DNA from: Porticoccus sp.
GTDB lineage: Bacteria; Pseudomonadota; Gammaproteobacteria; Pseudomonadales; Porticoccaceae
Length of the DNA stretch: 39,846 nt
Assembly: GCA_018066715.1 (NCBI GenBank)
Contig: JAGPWA010000115.1
Location: 1-39,846, forward strand
Reading direction: 5' to 3'
Of the stretch, positions 29,159 through 39,600 are shown piece by piece. Every line of letters starts with the position of its first letter. The stretch's first letter is position 1. The position numbers and the translations under genes were made by a program. The notes under the pieces were generated by a model that worked only from the letters and a program-made list of their open reading frames with translations, did no database searches and was not told the DNA's origin.

Positions 29159-29626
29159 TTAGAACGGCCTGACCACGACCATGATAATAATACCGATCAG
29201 CATGAGTACCGGTATTTCGTTAAACCAGCGGTAGAACACGTGGCCACGGGTGTTTTTATCATCACGAAATTGTTTCATCAGGTAGAGGCAAGCGTGGTGA
29301 TAAATAATCAGCAAGATGACCAGGCCCATCTTGACGTGAAACCAGCCAGAATTGAGAAAGTAGTTGGGGTAGATACTGAACAGTGCAGTACCCAACAGAA
29401 TGGTGGCAATCATTGAGGGGTTGGCAATACCTCGAAAGAGTTTGCGTTCCATAATCTTGAATCGCTCAATGCTTATCTCGTCTTCAGACATGGCATGGTA
29501 AACAAATAGCCGGGGCAGATAAAACAGTGCAGCAAACCAGCAGACCACCGCCACGATATGAAAGGCGGTTATCCAGCTTTGCCCGCTAATCAGAAGTTCT
29601 TTTATCCAGCCCATATTTGTATCCAA
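29159..29626 (-). CDS. hemJ: protoporphyrinogen oxidase HemJ (UPF0093)
   Basis: AFHIVAVVCWFAALFYLPRLFVYHA, RFKIMERKLFRGIANPSMIATILLGT, WFHVKMGLVILLIIYHHACLYLMKQF, RWFNEIPVLMLIGIIIMVVVRPF. Confidence 0.92.
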   Translation of the reverse strand: MDTNMGWIKELLISGQSWITAFHIVAVVCWFAALFYLPRLFVYHAMSEDEISIERFKIMERKLFRGIANPSMIATILLGTALFSIYPNYFLNSGWFHVKMGLVILLIIYHHACLYLMKQFRDDKNTRGHVFYRWFNEIPVLMLIGIIIMVVVRPF

Positions 29627-29704
29627 CCTATAGCCGCCACTGTTTAGAATCTGTTCTTTTATTGATAATTAGTCATTTACGGACAGTAGTTTACTGGCTG
29701 TCGT

Positions 29705-31462
29705 TTATTGATAGTAGTTGTCGATATCTTGTTTGGTAATAATTCCTGCCACTTCGCTCATCAGTGGTGCAGCAGGCTGGCTGACAAACACCGCCTGGCC
29801 GTTGTTCTGCTGCATGGTGAGCAGGGCTTCCTGTAGCGTTGCTCTCGCATGTATCGGAAATAGTTGCCAGCGATCGCCGGGAATTTCTCGCAGATCAATG
29901 ATGTCGTCACCTGCCAGTTCAAGTAGTTGTTCTTGAAGGTAGAGTGCGAGGTCCGCAGAGCGCAGGATATATTTTAGTTCACCGGCATCCTCAATCACAA
30001 TCCAGGTGGGTTTGTTTTCAAGCAGAGGTGCTGCCATTTGTTGCGGCAAATAGCGTGAGTGGTGGGCAAAGTTTTGCTTCATCAGGCTGGTGACACCTGA
30101 GCGACTCAGCATTTGAAACACCGGGGAATAGTAACCTGTCAGGTCACGGCCTAAGGAAAAGATACCGAGTTGTTTGGTGAGCATGCGACTGGTCATGGAG
30201 GCGATGACAATCACCAGCATACTGGGTAATAAAATATTGGGGTTGTAGGTCAATTCCAGTACAGCAATCAGTGCGGCCAGTGGTGCGTTCAGTACGGCGC
30301 CCATCATCGCACCCATGCAGAGAATTGCGTAAAAGCCAGAGGAGGATGCTTGCTCCGGGCTGAAGTAGCCACCAATGATGCCAAGGCAGCCTCCAATACA
30401 GGCACCGATGACAAAGTTGGGGCCAATTATGCCACCCGGCATTCCTAAGCCAACTGACACGGTAGAAACCAGAATTTTTGCAATCACAATGGCGGCAAGT
30501 AGTACCAGGCCAAGTTCGCCGAGCATGGCTTGCTCTACGGTGTCGTAACCCACCCCCTGAATTTGGGGCAATACAATGGCGATGGTGCCACAGAGTAATC
30601 CCGCAAATAGCATGCGAAGCAGCACTGGACGCTCTTTGAATGTACGCGTGTGGCGGTAGAGCAGTAGCATTGCCGAGGCTGCCAGCCCCACGACCAAGCC
30701 GCAAAGTACCAGAAAGGGCAGTTCCCACAGGCTACCCAGTTCTATCAGTGGAATGGCAAAAGCGGGCTCATTGCCGAATACAATACGGGACATGACCCCG
30801 CCGGTAACGGCAGAGAGAATGACTGGAATAAACCCGGTTATGGTGTATTCCATCAAGATTGCTTCCATCGCAAAAATCACACCGGCCAAGGGGGTGTTGA
30901 ATGAGGCGGCAATGGCGGCAGCGACACCACAGGCAGTGAGTGTTCGCAGACTGTTATTGGGGAGTTTTAATTGTTGCCCTAGAAGACTGGAGCTGACCGC
31001 ACCTAAATGAACAGCGGGGCCTTCTCGGCCTACAGAATTACCGGTTAGTAGGGCAATGGCACCGCCGATAAACTGCAATAGACCATTGGCGGCGGGTAGT
31101 TGTGCTTGGTGGTGGTGCATTCGCTCAAGTACGTGACCAACACCAACGGAATGGTGTTCTGCTTTGATGCGGTGCATGATCAGGCCGATAATCAATGCGC
31201 CAATGACGGGCAGTAGAAACCGGGCTTCAACAGGAAGCTGCTCAAAGGATTCACTATCGCCGGGGAGTAAATATTCTAGCGGTAATTCAAAAGAAAGCCT
31301 GAATGCGATGGCGGTCAGTGCGGTCAGAAAGCCACTGATACAACCCAGAATGGCGAGCTGTGGCAAGGCATCGGCATGAGCAAGGCGGGCACGAAAGGTG
31401 TCCATTTCGCGTTTAAGCCATCCCCGGTGTGGAATTGTTTGATGTTGGTCCTTGTGGGCCAT
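29705..31462 (-). CDS. ClC family chloride channel/transporter with CBS-type C-terminus
   Basis: GNSVGREGPAVHLGA, GVAAAIAASFNTPLAGVIFAMEAIL, GLGMPGGIIGPNFVIGACIGG, GAMMGAVLNAPLAALIAVLELT. Confidence 0.93.
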   Translation of the reverse strand: MAHKDQHQTIPHRGWLKREMDTFRARLAHADALPQLAILGCISGFLTALTAIAFRLSFELPLEYLLPGDSESFEQLPVEARFLLPVIGALIIGLIMHRIKAEHHSVGVGHVLERMHHHQAQLPAANGLLQFIGGAIALLTGNSVGREGPAVHLGAVSSSLLGQQLKLPNNSLRTLTACGVAAAIAASFNTPLAGVIFAMEAILMEYTITGFIPVILSAVTGGVMSRIVFGNEPAFAIPLIELGSLWELPFLVLCGLVVGLAASAMLLLYRHTRTFKERPVLLRMLFAGLLCGTIAIVLPQIQGVGYDTVEQAMLGELGLVLLAAIVIAKILVSTVSVGLGMPGGIIGPNFVIGACIGGCLGIIGGYFSPEQASSSGFYAILCMGAMMGAVLNAPLAALIAVLELTYNPNILLPSMLVIVIASMTSRMLTKQLGIFSLGRDLTGYYSPVFQMLSRSGVTSLMKQNFAHHSRYLPQQMAAPLLENKPTWIVIEDAGELKYILRSADLALYLQEQLLELAGDDIIDLREIPGDRWQLFPIHARATLQEALLTMQQNNGQAVFVSQPAAPLMSEVAGIITKQDIDNYYQ

Positions 31463-31632
31463 ACCAAATTCTCAGGTTTCTTTTTAAGGTCACGTATTAA
31501 GGCCGCTTTTGATGCGTTCTCAACACCTTCTTTAGACTTCTCTCGTCCATGGTGAAGTTGGGCGTGTTTCTTACACGGGTGTTTGCGCTATTATAAGCAG
31601 CTTCACAGGCCCATGACAGGAACATCAGTATT

Positions 31633-32679
31633 GTGATTAAAGTAGGTATTGTTGGCGGTACAGGGTATACCGGCGTTGAATTGTTGAGATTGTTGGCTAC
31701 CCACCCCAATGTAAAAGTGACGACGATCACCTCTCGTGGAGAGGCCGGTCGGCCTGTGTCTGATCTATTTCCAAACCTACGGGGCCATTTTGATCTGTCT
31801 TTTACTGACCCAGCTGATGGTGGCCTGGACCACTGTGATGTGGTGTTTTTTGCCACCCCTCACGGGGTAGCGCAGAGTACGGTGCCTAAATTACTTGAAA
31901 AGGGCATTAAAGTTATCGATCTGTCAGCAGATTTTCGGATACGGGATATTGCTCTGTGGGAAAAATGGTACAACCAGCCCCATGCTTGCCCTGGATTAGT
32001 AGCTGAGGCGGTGTATGGCCTGCCGGAAGTAAACCGGGAAAAAATTAAAGAGGCTCGGCTGATTGCTTGCCCGGGTTGTTACCCCACCAGTGTGCAATTA
32101 GGGTTTTTACCCTTGCTTGAGAAAGGGCTGGTTGATACCAGTGACCTGATTGCTAATGCGGCATCGGGTGCCAGCGGTGCGGGTCGTCAGGCGAGTGTGA
32201 ATAATTTGTTGGCAGAGACCACCGATAGCTTCAAAGCGTATGGGGTGCCAGGTCATCGGCATTTACCGGAAATTGAGCAGGGGCTGATGGATATTGCTGG
32301 TTCACCCGTGGATCTTACCTTTGTGCCACATCTCCTGCCCATTATCCGGGGTATTCATTCGACACTGTATGCAACACTTAAGGGCGCAGCGCTTGACTGC
32401 TCCGAGGCTGAGTTGCAGAAGCTCTACGAAGATTGTTTCAAGGATGAACCCTTTGTGGATGTGATGCCTGCGGGCAGTCACCCGCAAACGCGTTCTGTCA
32501 GAGGATCCAACACCTGCCGGATCAGTGTGTTTCGGCCACAGGGTGGCAATAAAGTTGTTGTGCTTGTGGTTGAGGACAATTTGGTCAAAGGGGCTTCGGG
32601 CCAGGCCATACAGAATATGAACATTATGTTTGGTTTGCCAGAAAGTGCTGGGTTGGAAGCTCCAGCGCTATTGCCCTGA
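31633..32679 (+). CDS. argC: N-acetyl-gamma-glutamyl-phosphate reductase
   Basis: [90 protein letters not shown]. Confidence 0.98.
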   Translation: MIKVGIVGGTGYTGVELLRLLATHPNVKVTTITSRGEAGRPVSDLFPNLRGHFDLSFTDPADGGLDHCDVVFFATPHGVAQSTVPKLLEKGIKVIDLSADFRIRDIALWEKWYNQPHACPGLVAEAVYGLPEVNREKIKEARLIACPGCYPTSVQLGFLPLLEKGLVDTSDLIANAASGASGAGRQASVNNLLAETTDSFKAYGVPGHRHLPEIEQGLMDIAGSPVDLTFVPHLLPIIRGIHSTLYATLKGAALDCSEAELQKLYEDCFKDEPFVDVMPAGSHPQTRSVRGSNTCRISVFRPQGGNKVVVLVVEDNLVKGASGQAIQNMNIMFGLPESAGLEAPALLP

Positions 32680-33395
32680 TGCCAGATCCCAGTCACAAGC
32701 TGGTTGTCCGGCCGCACAAACCGGATAACCGCAAGCGTGAAATAGGCCTGTGGTTATTGTTGGCGGGGACGGTTTTCTTCGTGGGGATTCTGTTGGGCAT
32801 GCAGTTGTTTGATCAGGCCATGGTTGATAAGAGGCAGCAGGCTGACGAACTTGAAGTGCTACAGGTGCAGTTTGGTGAGATCAGTCAAAAGCTGGCTAAT
32901 GCAGAATTGGCTTCTAATGTAGATCGAGTCGCCTTGGAGTACGTCCGTCAACTGGTGACATCACTGCAGTCGGAGATGGCAGTTGATGAAGAAGAGCTTG
33001 GTCTATATCGCAACTTGCTGCAGGAGGGTGGCTCAGAAAGTGGTTTATTGATCGGTGAGCTATTGTTGAAGCAGCATTCCGAGCAGGAGGGCATTACTTA
33101 CCGCTTGGTTGTTCAGCAAAAAGAGAAGAAGCTGAAACGGATTAAGGTGAGTATTAAGATAGATGTGGTGGGTGTGCAGGATGGGAAGGAGGTCACCATT
33201 AGTTTAGAAAACTTTGATGACCAATTAGAGCGGTCACCGATTAAGACAGAGTTTAAGTATTTTCATGTGGTTGAGGGTGTTCTAAAGATACCCTCTGGAT
33301 TTCAACCACGGGTAATAGCGGTCTCTCTCATGAAGGTTGGTGTCAGTAGTAGCCAAGTGGAGCGACAATTTGATTGGCGAGTGAGCGACCTATAG
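32679..33395 (+). CDS. DUF6776-like membrane-anchored protein
   Basis: One N-terminal TM helix then coiled coil; located between argC and bactofilin. Confidence 0.65.
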   Translation: MPDPSHKLVVRPHKPDNRKREIGLWLLLAGTVFFVGILLGMQLFDQAMVDKRQQADELEVLQVQFGEISQKLANAELASNVDRVALEYVRQLVTSLQSEMAVDEEELGLYRNLLQEGGSESGLLIGELLLKQHSEQEGITYRLVVQQKEKKLKRIKVSIKIDVVGVQDGKEVTISLENFDDQLERSPIKTEFKYFHVVEGVLKIPSGFQPRVIAVSLMKVGVSSSQVERQFDWRVSDL

Positions 33396-33406
33396 AGAGG
33401 TGAAAC

Positions 33407-33838
33407 ATGCGTAAGAAAAATAAGTCGGTACCTTTTGCTGCAGGCAATACAACACTGATTGCTGGTGGTACTCATGTGATTGGCGATATTCACTTTTCCG
33501 GTAATCTGGAGGTGGAAGGTCAGATAACGGGTAATGTGGTGGCTGAAGATGGCACTGATGCCCGAGTGCGTATCCTCCCTGATGGGAAGGTAGCTGGTGA
33601 TGTGCGTGTTCCTGTGGTGGTTATCAATGGACACATTGAAGGCAATATCTTTTCCAGTAATCAAGTCGAACTGGCAGATAAAGCGGTGGTCGAAGGTAAT
33701 CTACACTATGTATTAATTGAGATAGAGAAGGGTGCCCAAGTAAATGGCAGCTTTGTTCATCAAACCAAGGAAGAGCCAAGTAACGTGGTGCCATTAGAAA
33801 ATGCGGTAGATTCTAGTCAGGAAGTACCTAGTTCATGA
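33407..33838 (+). CDS. bactofilin (polymer-forming cytoskeletal protein)
   Basis: TLIAGGTHVIGDIHFSGNLEVEGQITGNVVAEDG...VRILPDGKVAGDVRVPVVVINGHIEGNIFSSNQVELADKAVVEGNLHY. Confidence 0.92.
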   Translation: MRKKNKSVPFAAGNTTLIAGGTHVIGDIHFSGNLEVEGQITGNVVAEDGTDARVRILPDGKVAGDVRVPVVVINGHIEGNIFSSNQVELADKAVVEGNLHYVLIEIEKGAQVNGSFVHQTKEEPSNVVPLENAVDSSQEVPSS

Positions 33839-33909
33839 TAGAATACTTGACTGGAATGCTTGGGTATTAACCCTGTTGTGCGTTCTTAATAGTTTTTTCA
33901 GGAGTACTC

Positions 33910-34263
33910 ATGTCAGGTATCGAAACATTTACACCCATGCCCCTGTATATTTCAGAAAATGCAGTGGCAAAGGTAAGTAGTCTGGTTGAAGAAGAAGGTA
34001 ATCCAGATTTAAAGCTGCGGGTATTTGTCACCGGTGGTGGTTGTTCAGGTTTTCAGTACGGCTTTAGTTTTGATGAGTTGGTGGCTGAGGATGACACGAT
34101 TGTTGAGAAAGACGGAGTGTCTGTATTAGCAGACCCGCTGAGTTTTCAGTATTTAAATGGATCAACGGTTGATTATGAAGAAGGGCTTCAAGGTTCTCGT
34201 TTCACTATTACCAACCCCAACGCGACGACTACCTGTGGTTGCGGATCATCCTTTTCGGTGTGA
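33910..34263 (+). CDS. erpA: iron-sulfur cluster insertion protein ErpA
   Basis: [21 protein letters not shown]...[20 protein letters not shown]. Confidence 0.97.
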   Translation: MSGIETFTPMPLYISENAVAKVSSLVEEEGNPDLKLRVFVTGGGCSGFQYGFSFDELVAEDDTIVEKDGVSVLADPLSFQYLNGSTVDYEEGLQGSRFTITNPNATTTCGCGSSFSV

Positions 34264-34266
34264 TCT

Positions 34267-34752
34267 TTGAGTCTTCAGCGGACGTTAAACCTACTCGTTC
34301 TTTTGGCAACCTTGGGCTGGGCCTGCTGGGTCACAGCGGGTGGAAACCTACTACCGTTAAATGGGCTAGTTCAGACAGAGGAGCAGCCGCCCGGCTATTT
34401 GGGCCGTATTGAATTGAATAATCCCGACGGGGTGGCTGCTGCGCTGCGTAGGGCTGAAAGTTTTTATCACGGCGAGGGAATGCGTGAGGAAGAAATACCA
34501 CCCTTGGTGTTGGTTATTCATGGTTCAGAAGTGGGGATCTTTTTTAAAGAGAACTATTCACAATACAAGCCTATTGTTGACTTAGCCGCCAAGTTGGCTG
34601 CCTTCCAGGTCATTGACATCAGGGTCTGCGAGGCATCAGCTCAACTTATGGGGCTTGATATCAAAACGCGATTCCCCTTTGTGGGCACAGTACCTTACGG
34701 CCCAGCTGAGATAACCCGGCTGATTGAGGTCGAGAAATACGTTTATTTTTAG
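34267..34752 (+). CDS. DsrE-like exported protein (TTG start)
   Basis: N-terminal signal-like segment; PPLVLVIHGSEVGIFFKENYSQYKPIVDLAAKLAAFQVIDIRVCEASAQLMGLD. Confidence 0.7.
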   Translation: MSLQRTLNLLVLLATLGWACWVTAGGNLLPLNGLVQTEEQPPGYLGRIELNNPDGVAAALRRAESFYHGEGMREEEIPPLVLVIHGSEVGIFFKENYSQYKPIVDLAAKLAAFQVIDIRVCEASAQLMGLDIKTRFPFVGTVPYGPAEITRLIEVEKYVYF

Positions 34753-34845
34753 AAAATAAGGCGCAGAAAAACACCGCCTGTAGCCCGCCTCCTTTCCAGT
34801 CTTTTATTCCTATCACACCTGTTGTCGTTGATGCTCGCTAGAAAT

Positions 34846-35979
34846 CTAAGCAGGATAAATGGCGCCCAATATGGAGGCTTTTGACGCCCCCGTTACTGTC
34901 GGAGCGTTGCCGGGTTTCCCTTCAAGGGTCTGCTTGGCCAGCCAGGCAAAGGCCACAGCTTCGACCCACTCAGGCGCGATGCCCAGCTGTTCAGTGCTGG
35001 CAATCAGTGTTGGGTGCAGTAAGGCTTCCAGCCGTTGTATAAGAGCTGTGTTATAGGTGCCGCCGCCACAGAAAAACACTTCCATTGCTAAGGGTGTGTG
35101 TGATCTCAGTGCTTCTGAGATAGTGTGGGCCGTAAATTCAAGTAATGTGGCCTGAACATCCACAGCGCTAGCTTTCGGTAACTGGTTGAGGTGTTTTGTT
35201 AGCCAGGAGAGATTAAATAGTTCTGGCCCGGTACTTTTGGGTGCAGATTGCGATAGGTACGGTGTTTCCAACATTTGTTGTAGGAGAGAGCCTATCACCT
35301 GACCCTGTGCAGCCCAGTGACCATTGTTATCATAGGGTTGACCAAGGTTTTGATTAATCCAGCTATCCATCAATGCATTGCCTGGCCCTGTGTCATAGCC
35401 TAATAGTGACGAGGGTGAACTATCGCCGGGAAGTAGGGTGATATTGGCCATGCCCCCTATATTGACGATGGCTCTGGGGCACCCGGGTTTCTCGAAAACA
35501 GCTTGATGAAAAGCGGGTACTAATGGCGCGCCGTGGCCACCAAGGGCAATATCTCGACGGCGAAAATCGGCCACTGTGGTAATGCCGGTGAGTTGAGCAA
35601 TGGTGTTGGAATCGCCTACCTGTAAGCTATAGGCGTGCTCATCGTTGGTGCTTGGTGGAAAGTGGCGAATAGTTTGGCCGTGGCTACCGATAGCCGTTAT
35701 GTCTGCTGCAGAAAGTTTTTTCTGGGTAATCAGTTCGTTGGCGGCCTGAGCAAAGCGCAATCCCAATTCGCGATCTAGCTGACCCATCCGGTGTATCTCA
35801 TTCTCACCACAGGAGGCCAATGCGTGGATTTCTGGTTTGAGCGTTCTAATGTCGGCGGAGTGTGTAGCAATTAATTGGGGAGAGCTCGAGGTCAGGTCAA
35901 CCAAGGCGGCATCAATGCTGTCGGCGCTGGTGCCGGACATAAGTCCTATATAAAGTTTTACACCTGACATTGATGGCAT
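34846..35979 (-). CDS. anmK: anhydro-N-acetylmuramic acid kinase
   Basis: LYIGLMSGTSADSIDAALVD, IGSHGQTIRH, VADFRRRDIALGGHGAPLVPAFH, NIGGMANIT, GYDTGPGNALMD. Confidence 0.97.
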   Translation of the reverse strand: MPSMSGVKLYIGLMSGTSADSIDAALVDLTSSSPQLIATHSADIRTLKPEIHALASCGENEIHRMGQLDRELGLRFAQAANELITQKKLSAADITAIGSHGQTIRHFPPSTNDEHAYSLQVGDSNTIAQLTGITTVADFRRRDIALGGHGAPLVPAFHQAVFEKPGCPRAIVNIGGMANITLLPGDSSPSSLLGYDTGPGNALMDSWINQNLGQPYDNNGHWAAQGQVIGSLLQQMLETPYLSQSAPKSTGPELFNLSWLTKHLNQLPKASAVDVQATLLEFTAHTISEALRSHTPLAMEVFFCGGGTYNTALIQRLEALLHPTLIASTEQLGIAPEWVEAVAFAWLAKQTLEGKPGNAPTVTGASKASILGAIYPA

Positions 35980-35982
35980 CTA

Positions 35983-37398
35983 TTAATTAGCGGAGGCCAG
36001 CTTTGATGACTGTTGGTGGCTGGCCAGTTGCATCATTAGTGGTGCTGTATCTTGTTCAAACTTTACGCGTTCTTGTTCGGGGATGGGTTTGGCCTGAGGC
36101 AGCGCCACCGTTCGCGGGTTGCGATGCACACCATTAACCAGAAACTCGTAGTGCAAGTGAGGGCCGGTGGCATAGCCTGTGGATCCGACGGTGCCTATCA
36201 CTTGCCGTTGTTTCACCGAACGTCCTTTTTTTACCTTACGTTTGTTCAGATGAAGGTATTTTGTGGTAAAGCGTTGGCCGTGTTGGATAAACACATAGTT
36301 ACCGTTAGCCTTGCTGTAGCCTGCTGCGGTAACCCTGCCGTCGCCAGCAGCAAAAACAGGTGTACCACGAGGTGCGGCATAATCTACTCCACGGTGAGCG
36401 CGAATACTTTTGTGGATAGGATGCTTGCGGCGGAGGTTGAACCCTGAGCTGATGCGGGCAAAGTCTAGCGGTGCGCGTAGAAAGGCTTTGCGCATGCTAT
36501 ATCCTTCTGGTGTGTAGTAGTTGGCTAGCCCTTTGCTATTTTGGTAGCGAACCGCCCGGAAGGGTTTACCTTGGTTGGTAAACTCTGCACTCAAAATGTT
36601 GCCATTGCCAATTTTTTCACCATTGAGAAACTTCTCCTCATAGAGCAAGGAAAAGCGATCGCCCTTACGTATATCCAAAGCAAAATCGATATCCCACCCA
36701 AAGATGTTGGCCAGCTCCATAATCATCCCGTGGGGTAGTTGCGCGCGGTCACCTGCCAGGAATAGAGAGTCTTCGATCACCGATTCACGGTATGCCGTCA
36801 TTATTTCCGGCTCTAACAGGATGCGTTGACCGGTGAATTGTTGGTCACTGCCTGCTTCTGAGTTCGTGTAGACGTAAGACTCGAGCTTTGACTTGATGTA
36901 TTTAAGCTGCGTTAACTCGCCTGCTTTATTCAGGCCTAGCTGAATTTCCTGGCCGGGGCGGATATCAGCCAACGGTTTAGCCAGGGGGGTGGATGACATT
37001 AGCTGATAGACATCGCCGGCATCTAGAGATGCTCGTTGAAATAGGGTGCTGAGGTTGTCGCCACTACGAACAGTTTGTGTCTTCCAAGTTAAGCTGTCCG
37101 TTGGTTCGGAGGCTTCAGGGGCAGCTGCGGGCTTGGTGTCTGATAGTTGATCAACGGTAATTGGGGTTTGGTTCTCAACAGCAATAACGTGACCATCACT
37201 TTCTTGAAAGCTGAGATCAATGCTGACTTCTTGACGTTTGGCTGCGGCTTCTTTACTGGGGAGTATGGCAAGCAGTCCAATAGCAAACAAAGCAGCGGCT
37301 CCGGCCGTAATAAGATGTGGCTTGGGGAGCTTTTTGGCAGTTAGTCGCTGCCAAAATGAGGGGCCTTTGGGGTCGCGCATGTAGTTAGCTTGGGACAT
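35983..37398 (-). CDS. M23 family peptidoglycan DD-metallopeptidase
   Basis: RSGDNLSTLFQRA (LysM/OapA-like); HRGVDYAAPRGTPVFAAGDGRVTAAGYSKANGNYVFIQHG...YLHLNKRKVKKG...GSTGYATGPHLHYEFLVNG. Confidence 0.95.
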   Translation of the reverse strand: MSQANYMRDPKGPSFWQRLTAKKLPKPHLITAGAAALFAIGLLAILPSKEAAAKRQEVSIDLSFQESDGHVIAVENQTPITVDQLSDTKPAAAPEASEPTDSLTWKTQTVRSGDNLSTLFQRASLDAGDVYQLMSSTPLAKPLADIRPGQEIQLGLNKAGELTQLKYIKSKLESYVYTNSEAGSDQQFTGQRILLEPEIMTAYRESVIEDSLFLAGDRAQLPHGMIMELANIFGWDIDFALDIRKGDRFSLLYEEKFLNGEKIGNGNILSAEFTNQGKPFRAVRYQNSKGLANYYTPEGYSMRKAFLRAPLDFARISSGFNLRRKHPIHKSIRAHRGVDYAAPRGTPVFAAGDGRVTAAGYSKANGNYVFIQHGQRFTTKYLHLNKRKVKKGRSVKQRQVIGTVGSTGYATGPHLHYEFLVNGVHRNPRTVALPQAKPIPEQERVKFEQDTAPLMMQLASHQQSSKLASAN

Positions 37399-37566
37399 AG
37401 CAGCTGTATGGGTACCGTAAGTAGTGCACTTAATAGTGCAATATATAATAGAAAGGGTCTCAATCCCACTGGATGTAGCTTATTTCAAGCAGGGCAATAC
37501 TTGTTTTTGTAACGGGATAAGGTATCGTTTGCGTCCTTTCAGTCGGCAGAAATACGAGATAAAAGC

Positions 37567-38874
37567 ATGTCCACAAGCGGTACAGAGTTGATAGCTGATT
37601 TACAGGCCCGGGGCCTGATTGCCCAGATGACTGGTGACGGTGAGCTGGCTGAGCACCTGTCGAGTGGTTGTCGTACTCTTTATTGTGGCTTTGATCCCAC
37701 TGCAGATAGTTTGCATATTGGCAGCTTGGTGCCGTTATTGGCTTTGCGGCGTATTCAGCAAGCAGGCCATAAGCCCATTGCTTTGGTGGGTGGCGCTACA
37801 GGTTTAATTGGTGACCCCAGCTTCAAGGCTCAAGAGCGAAAACTTAACACTGCCGAGGTGGTGACTAGTTGGGTCGAGCGTATTCGAACACAGGTTTCGC
37901 AGTTTATTGATTTCGATGCCGGAGAGAACTCGGCAGAGGTGGTTAATAATCTGGATTGGATCGGTAAAATAGACCTGTTGAGCTTTTTGCGAGATGTAGG
38001 GAAACATTTCTCCGTCAACAATATGGTGAATAAGGAATCGGTTAAGCAGCGACTTGATCGAGAGGGCGCTGGTATTTCTTATACTGAGTTCACTTATATG
38101 TTGCTGCAGTCTTATGATTTTGCAGAGCTCAATCGTTTACATGGCTGCACACTACAAATAGGTGGCTCAGATCAGTGGGGTAATATAACGGGCGGCATAG
38201 ACCTCACTCGTCGCCTAAATGGTAATCAGGTCTTTGGTATGACCTTGCCGTTGGTGACCAAGTCAGATGGCGCCAAGTTTGGTAAAACAGAAACAGGCAC
38301 CATATGGCTTGATCCAGCCAAGACTTCACCCTACGCCTTCTACCAATTCTGGTTAAATACAGCCGATGCAGATGCTTACAAGTTTCTCCGCTATTTCACT
38401 TTCCTTCCCATTGCGGACATAGAGGCGATTGAGCGAGCTGATGCAGAGGTGCAGGGTAGAAAGTCTGCTCAGGGCATTTTGGCAAGGGAGGTAACAGAAC
38501 TTGTGCATGGCAGGGAGGGGCTAGAAGCCGCCGAACGAATTACTGAGGCGCTATTCTCGGGTGGCTTGGAGGCATTGACAGAAGGTGATCTTGAACAGCT
38601 CAAGCAGGATGGTATGCCCGCCAGCGACCTCAGTATGGCAGGGCTTGCTGGGCAGATGCTCACAGGCCTGTTTACTGATAGTGGCCTAGTGAAGGCGGGG
38701 AGAGAGGCAAAAGATGCACTGGGTAGAAATGCAGTGTTCATTAATGGCGCGACAAAAGGTGCCGACGATAATATGAAAGCGGCAGAGTGTTTTACACCAG
38801 AGCGAGCACTCTATGGCCGCTTCTTTATGGTGAAGCTTGGTAAGAAAAAGCATCATTTGTTTGAGCTAGTCTGA
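37567..38874 (+). CDS. tyrS: tyrosyl-tRNA synthetase
   Basis: [75 protein letters not shown]. Confidence 0.98.
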   Translation: MSTSGTELIADLQARGLIAQMTGDGELAEHLSSGCRTLYCGFDPTADSLHIGSLVPLLALRRIQQAGHKPIALVGGATGLIGDPSFKAQERKLNTAEVVTSWVERIRTQVSQFIDFDAGENSAEVVNNLDWIGKIDLLSFLRDVGKHFSVNNMVNKESVKQRLDREGAGISYTEFTYMLLQSYDFAELNRLHGCTLQIGGSDQWGNITGGIDLTRRLNGNQVFGMTLPLVTKSDGAKFGKTETGTIWLDPAKTSPYAFYQFWLNTADADAYKFLRYFTFLPIADIEAIERADAEVQGRKSAQGILAREVTELVHGREGLEAAERITEALFSGGLEALTEGDLEQLKQDGMPASDLSMAGLAGQMLTGLFTDSGLVKAGREAKDALGRNAVFINGATKGADDNMKAAECFTPERALYGRFFMVKLGKKKHHLFELV

Positions 38875-38892
38875 CGGCATTGTCAGAGGAGA

Positions 38893-38922
38893 AAAAGCCC
38901 GGCTTGTAAGTCGGGCTTTTTA
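38893..38922 (+). terminator. terminator downstream of tyrS
   Basis: aaaagcccg-gcttgtaagt-cgggctttttat. Confidence 0.85.
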
Positions 38923-38996
38923 TTGGTCGAAAATCCATCAAGTTGAATGCTAAGCAGGCAGATTTACACCAGTGAAAATAAAAATGAAGAAAGGCG

Positions 38997-39024
38997 TTGA
39001 CGGGGTGAGATTAGTCGATAGAAT
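38997..39024 (+). promoter_or_regulatory. rrn promoter 1
   Basis: ttgacg (38997-39002), 16-bp spacer, tagaat (39019-39024), then gcgc. Confidence 0.75.
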
Positions 39025-39109
39025 GCGCGCCTCGTTTCGGGGATAGTTGCTCGTTTCGAGGCCCGTCAAAGGCACTGTAAAAAAGAAAACATATTTTTAC
39101 AGAAATCCA

Positions 39110-39137
39110 TTGACAGCAGGGCTTAAGACGCTAGAAT
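39110..39137 (+). promoter_or_regulatory. rrn promoter 2
   Basis: ttgaca (39110-39115), 16-bp spacer, tagaat (39132-39137), then gcgc. Confidence 0.8.
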
Positions 39138-39223
39138 GCGCGTCCGCTTCAAGGTACACCGGAAGCGAAAAGTCAGCCACGGCAAGAGCTGAAATTTTTA
39201 TTAAAAAATATCACATTGCTAGG

Positions 39224-39251
39224 TTGACATTAGTACGGCATTCATTAGAAT
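39224..39251 (+). promoter_or_regulatory. rrn promoter 3
   Basis: ttgaca (39224-39229), 16-bp spacer, tagaat (39246-39251), then gcgc; A/T-rich UP-like tract upstream. Confidence 0.85.
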
Positions 39252-39339
39252 GCGCATCCCGCTTCAGGGTAGTTTGGAAGCGGGGAGTTAACACCAGTAA
39301 GTGTTGAGATTTTTAAGTTAAAAATATCACCTTACGCTG

Positions 39340-39367
39340 TTGACATTAAGGCAGCATTCAGTAGAAT
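39340..39367 (+). promoter_or_regulatory. rrn promoter 4
   Basis: ttgaca (39340-39345), 16-bp spacer, tagaat (39362-39367), then gcgc; A/T-rich UP-like tract upstream. Confidence 0.85.
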
Positions 39368-39390
39368 GCGCAGCCCGCTCCTAGAGAGCA

Positions 39391-39404
39391 CCGTTCTTTA
39401 ACAA
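39391..39404 (+). promoter_or_regulatory. boxA-like antitermination element in rrn leader
   Basis: gttctttaacaatt resembles the boxA consensus TGCTCTTTAACA. Confidence 0.6.
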
Positions 39405-39600
39405 TTGATCAGATAATGCGTGTGGGTGCTTGCTGAGACGATTCAAGTGACAACGAATCATCAAACGCAAGTATCTCACCAAAAGAAGTAATTTGGTAAG
39501 CAAAAAGTGTTTGAGCTAAGTTTTTGAGTGGTACCACAAGTTATTGTGAAACTGCTCTCTCTTGTTGGATCTCTTTGAGAAAAGACAGAGGTTAAAGATT

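Noticed and set aside
30144-30728. 194-aa minus ORF
   Set aside because: Alternative frame of the ClC gene, which has all signature motifs.
39047-39307. 86-aa ORF in the rrn promoter region
   Set aside because: Covers the tandem promoter repeats; the repeated LECAS peptides are translated tagaatgcgc units.
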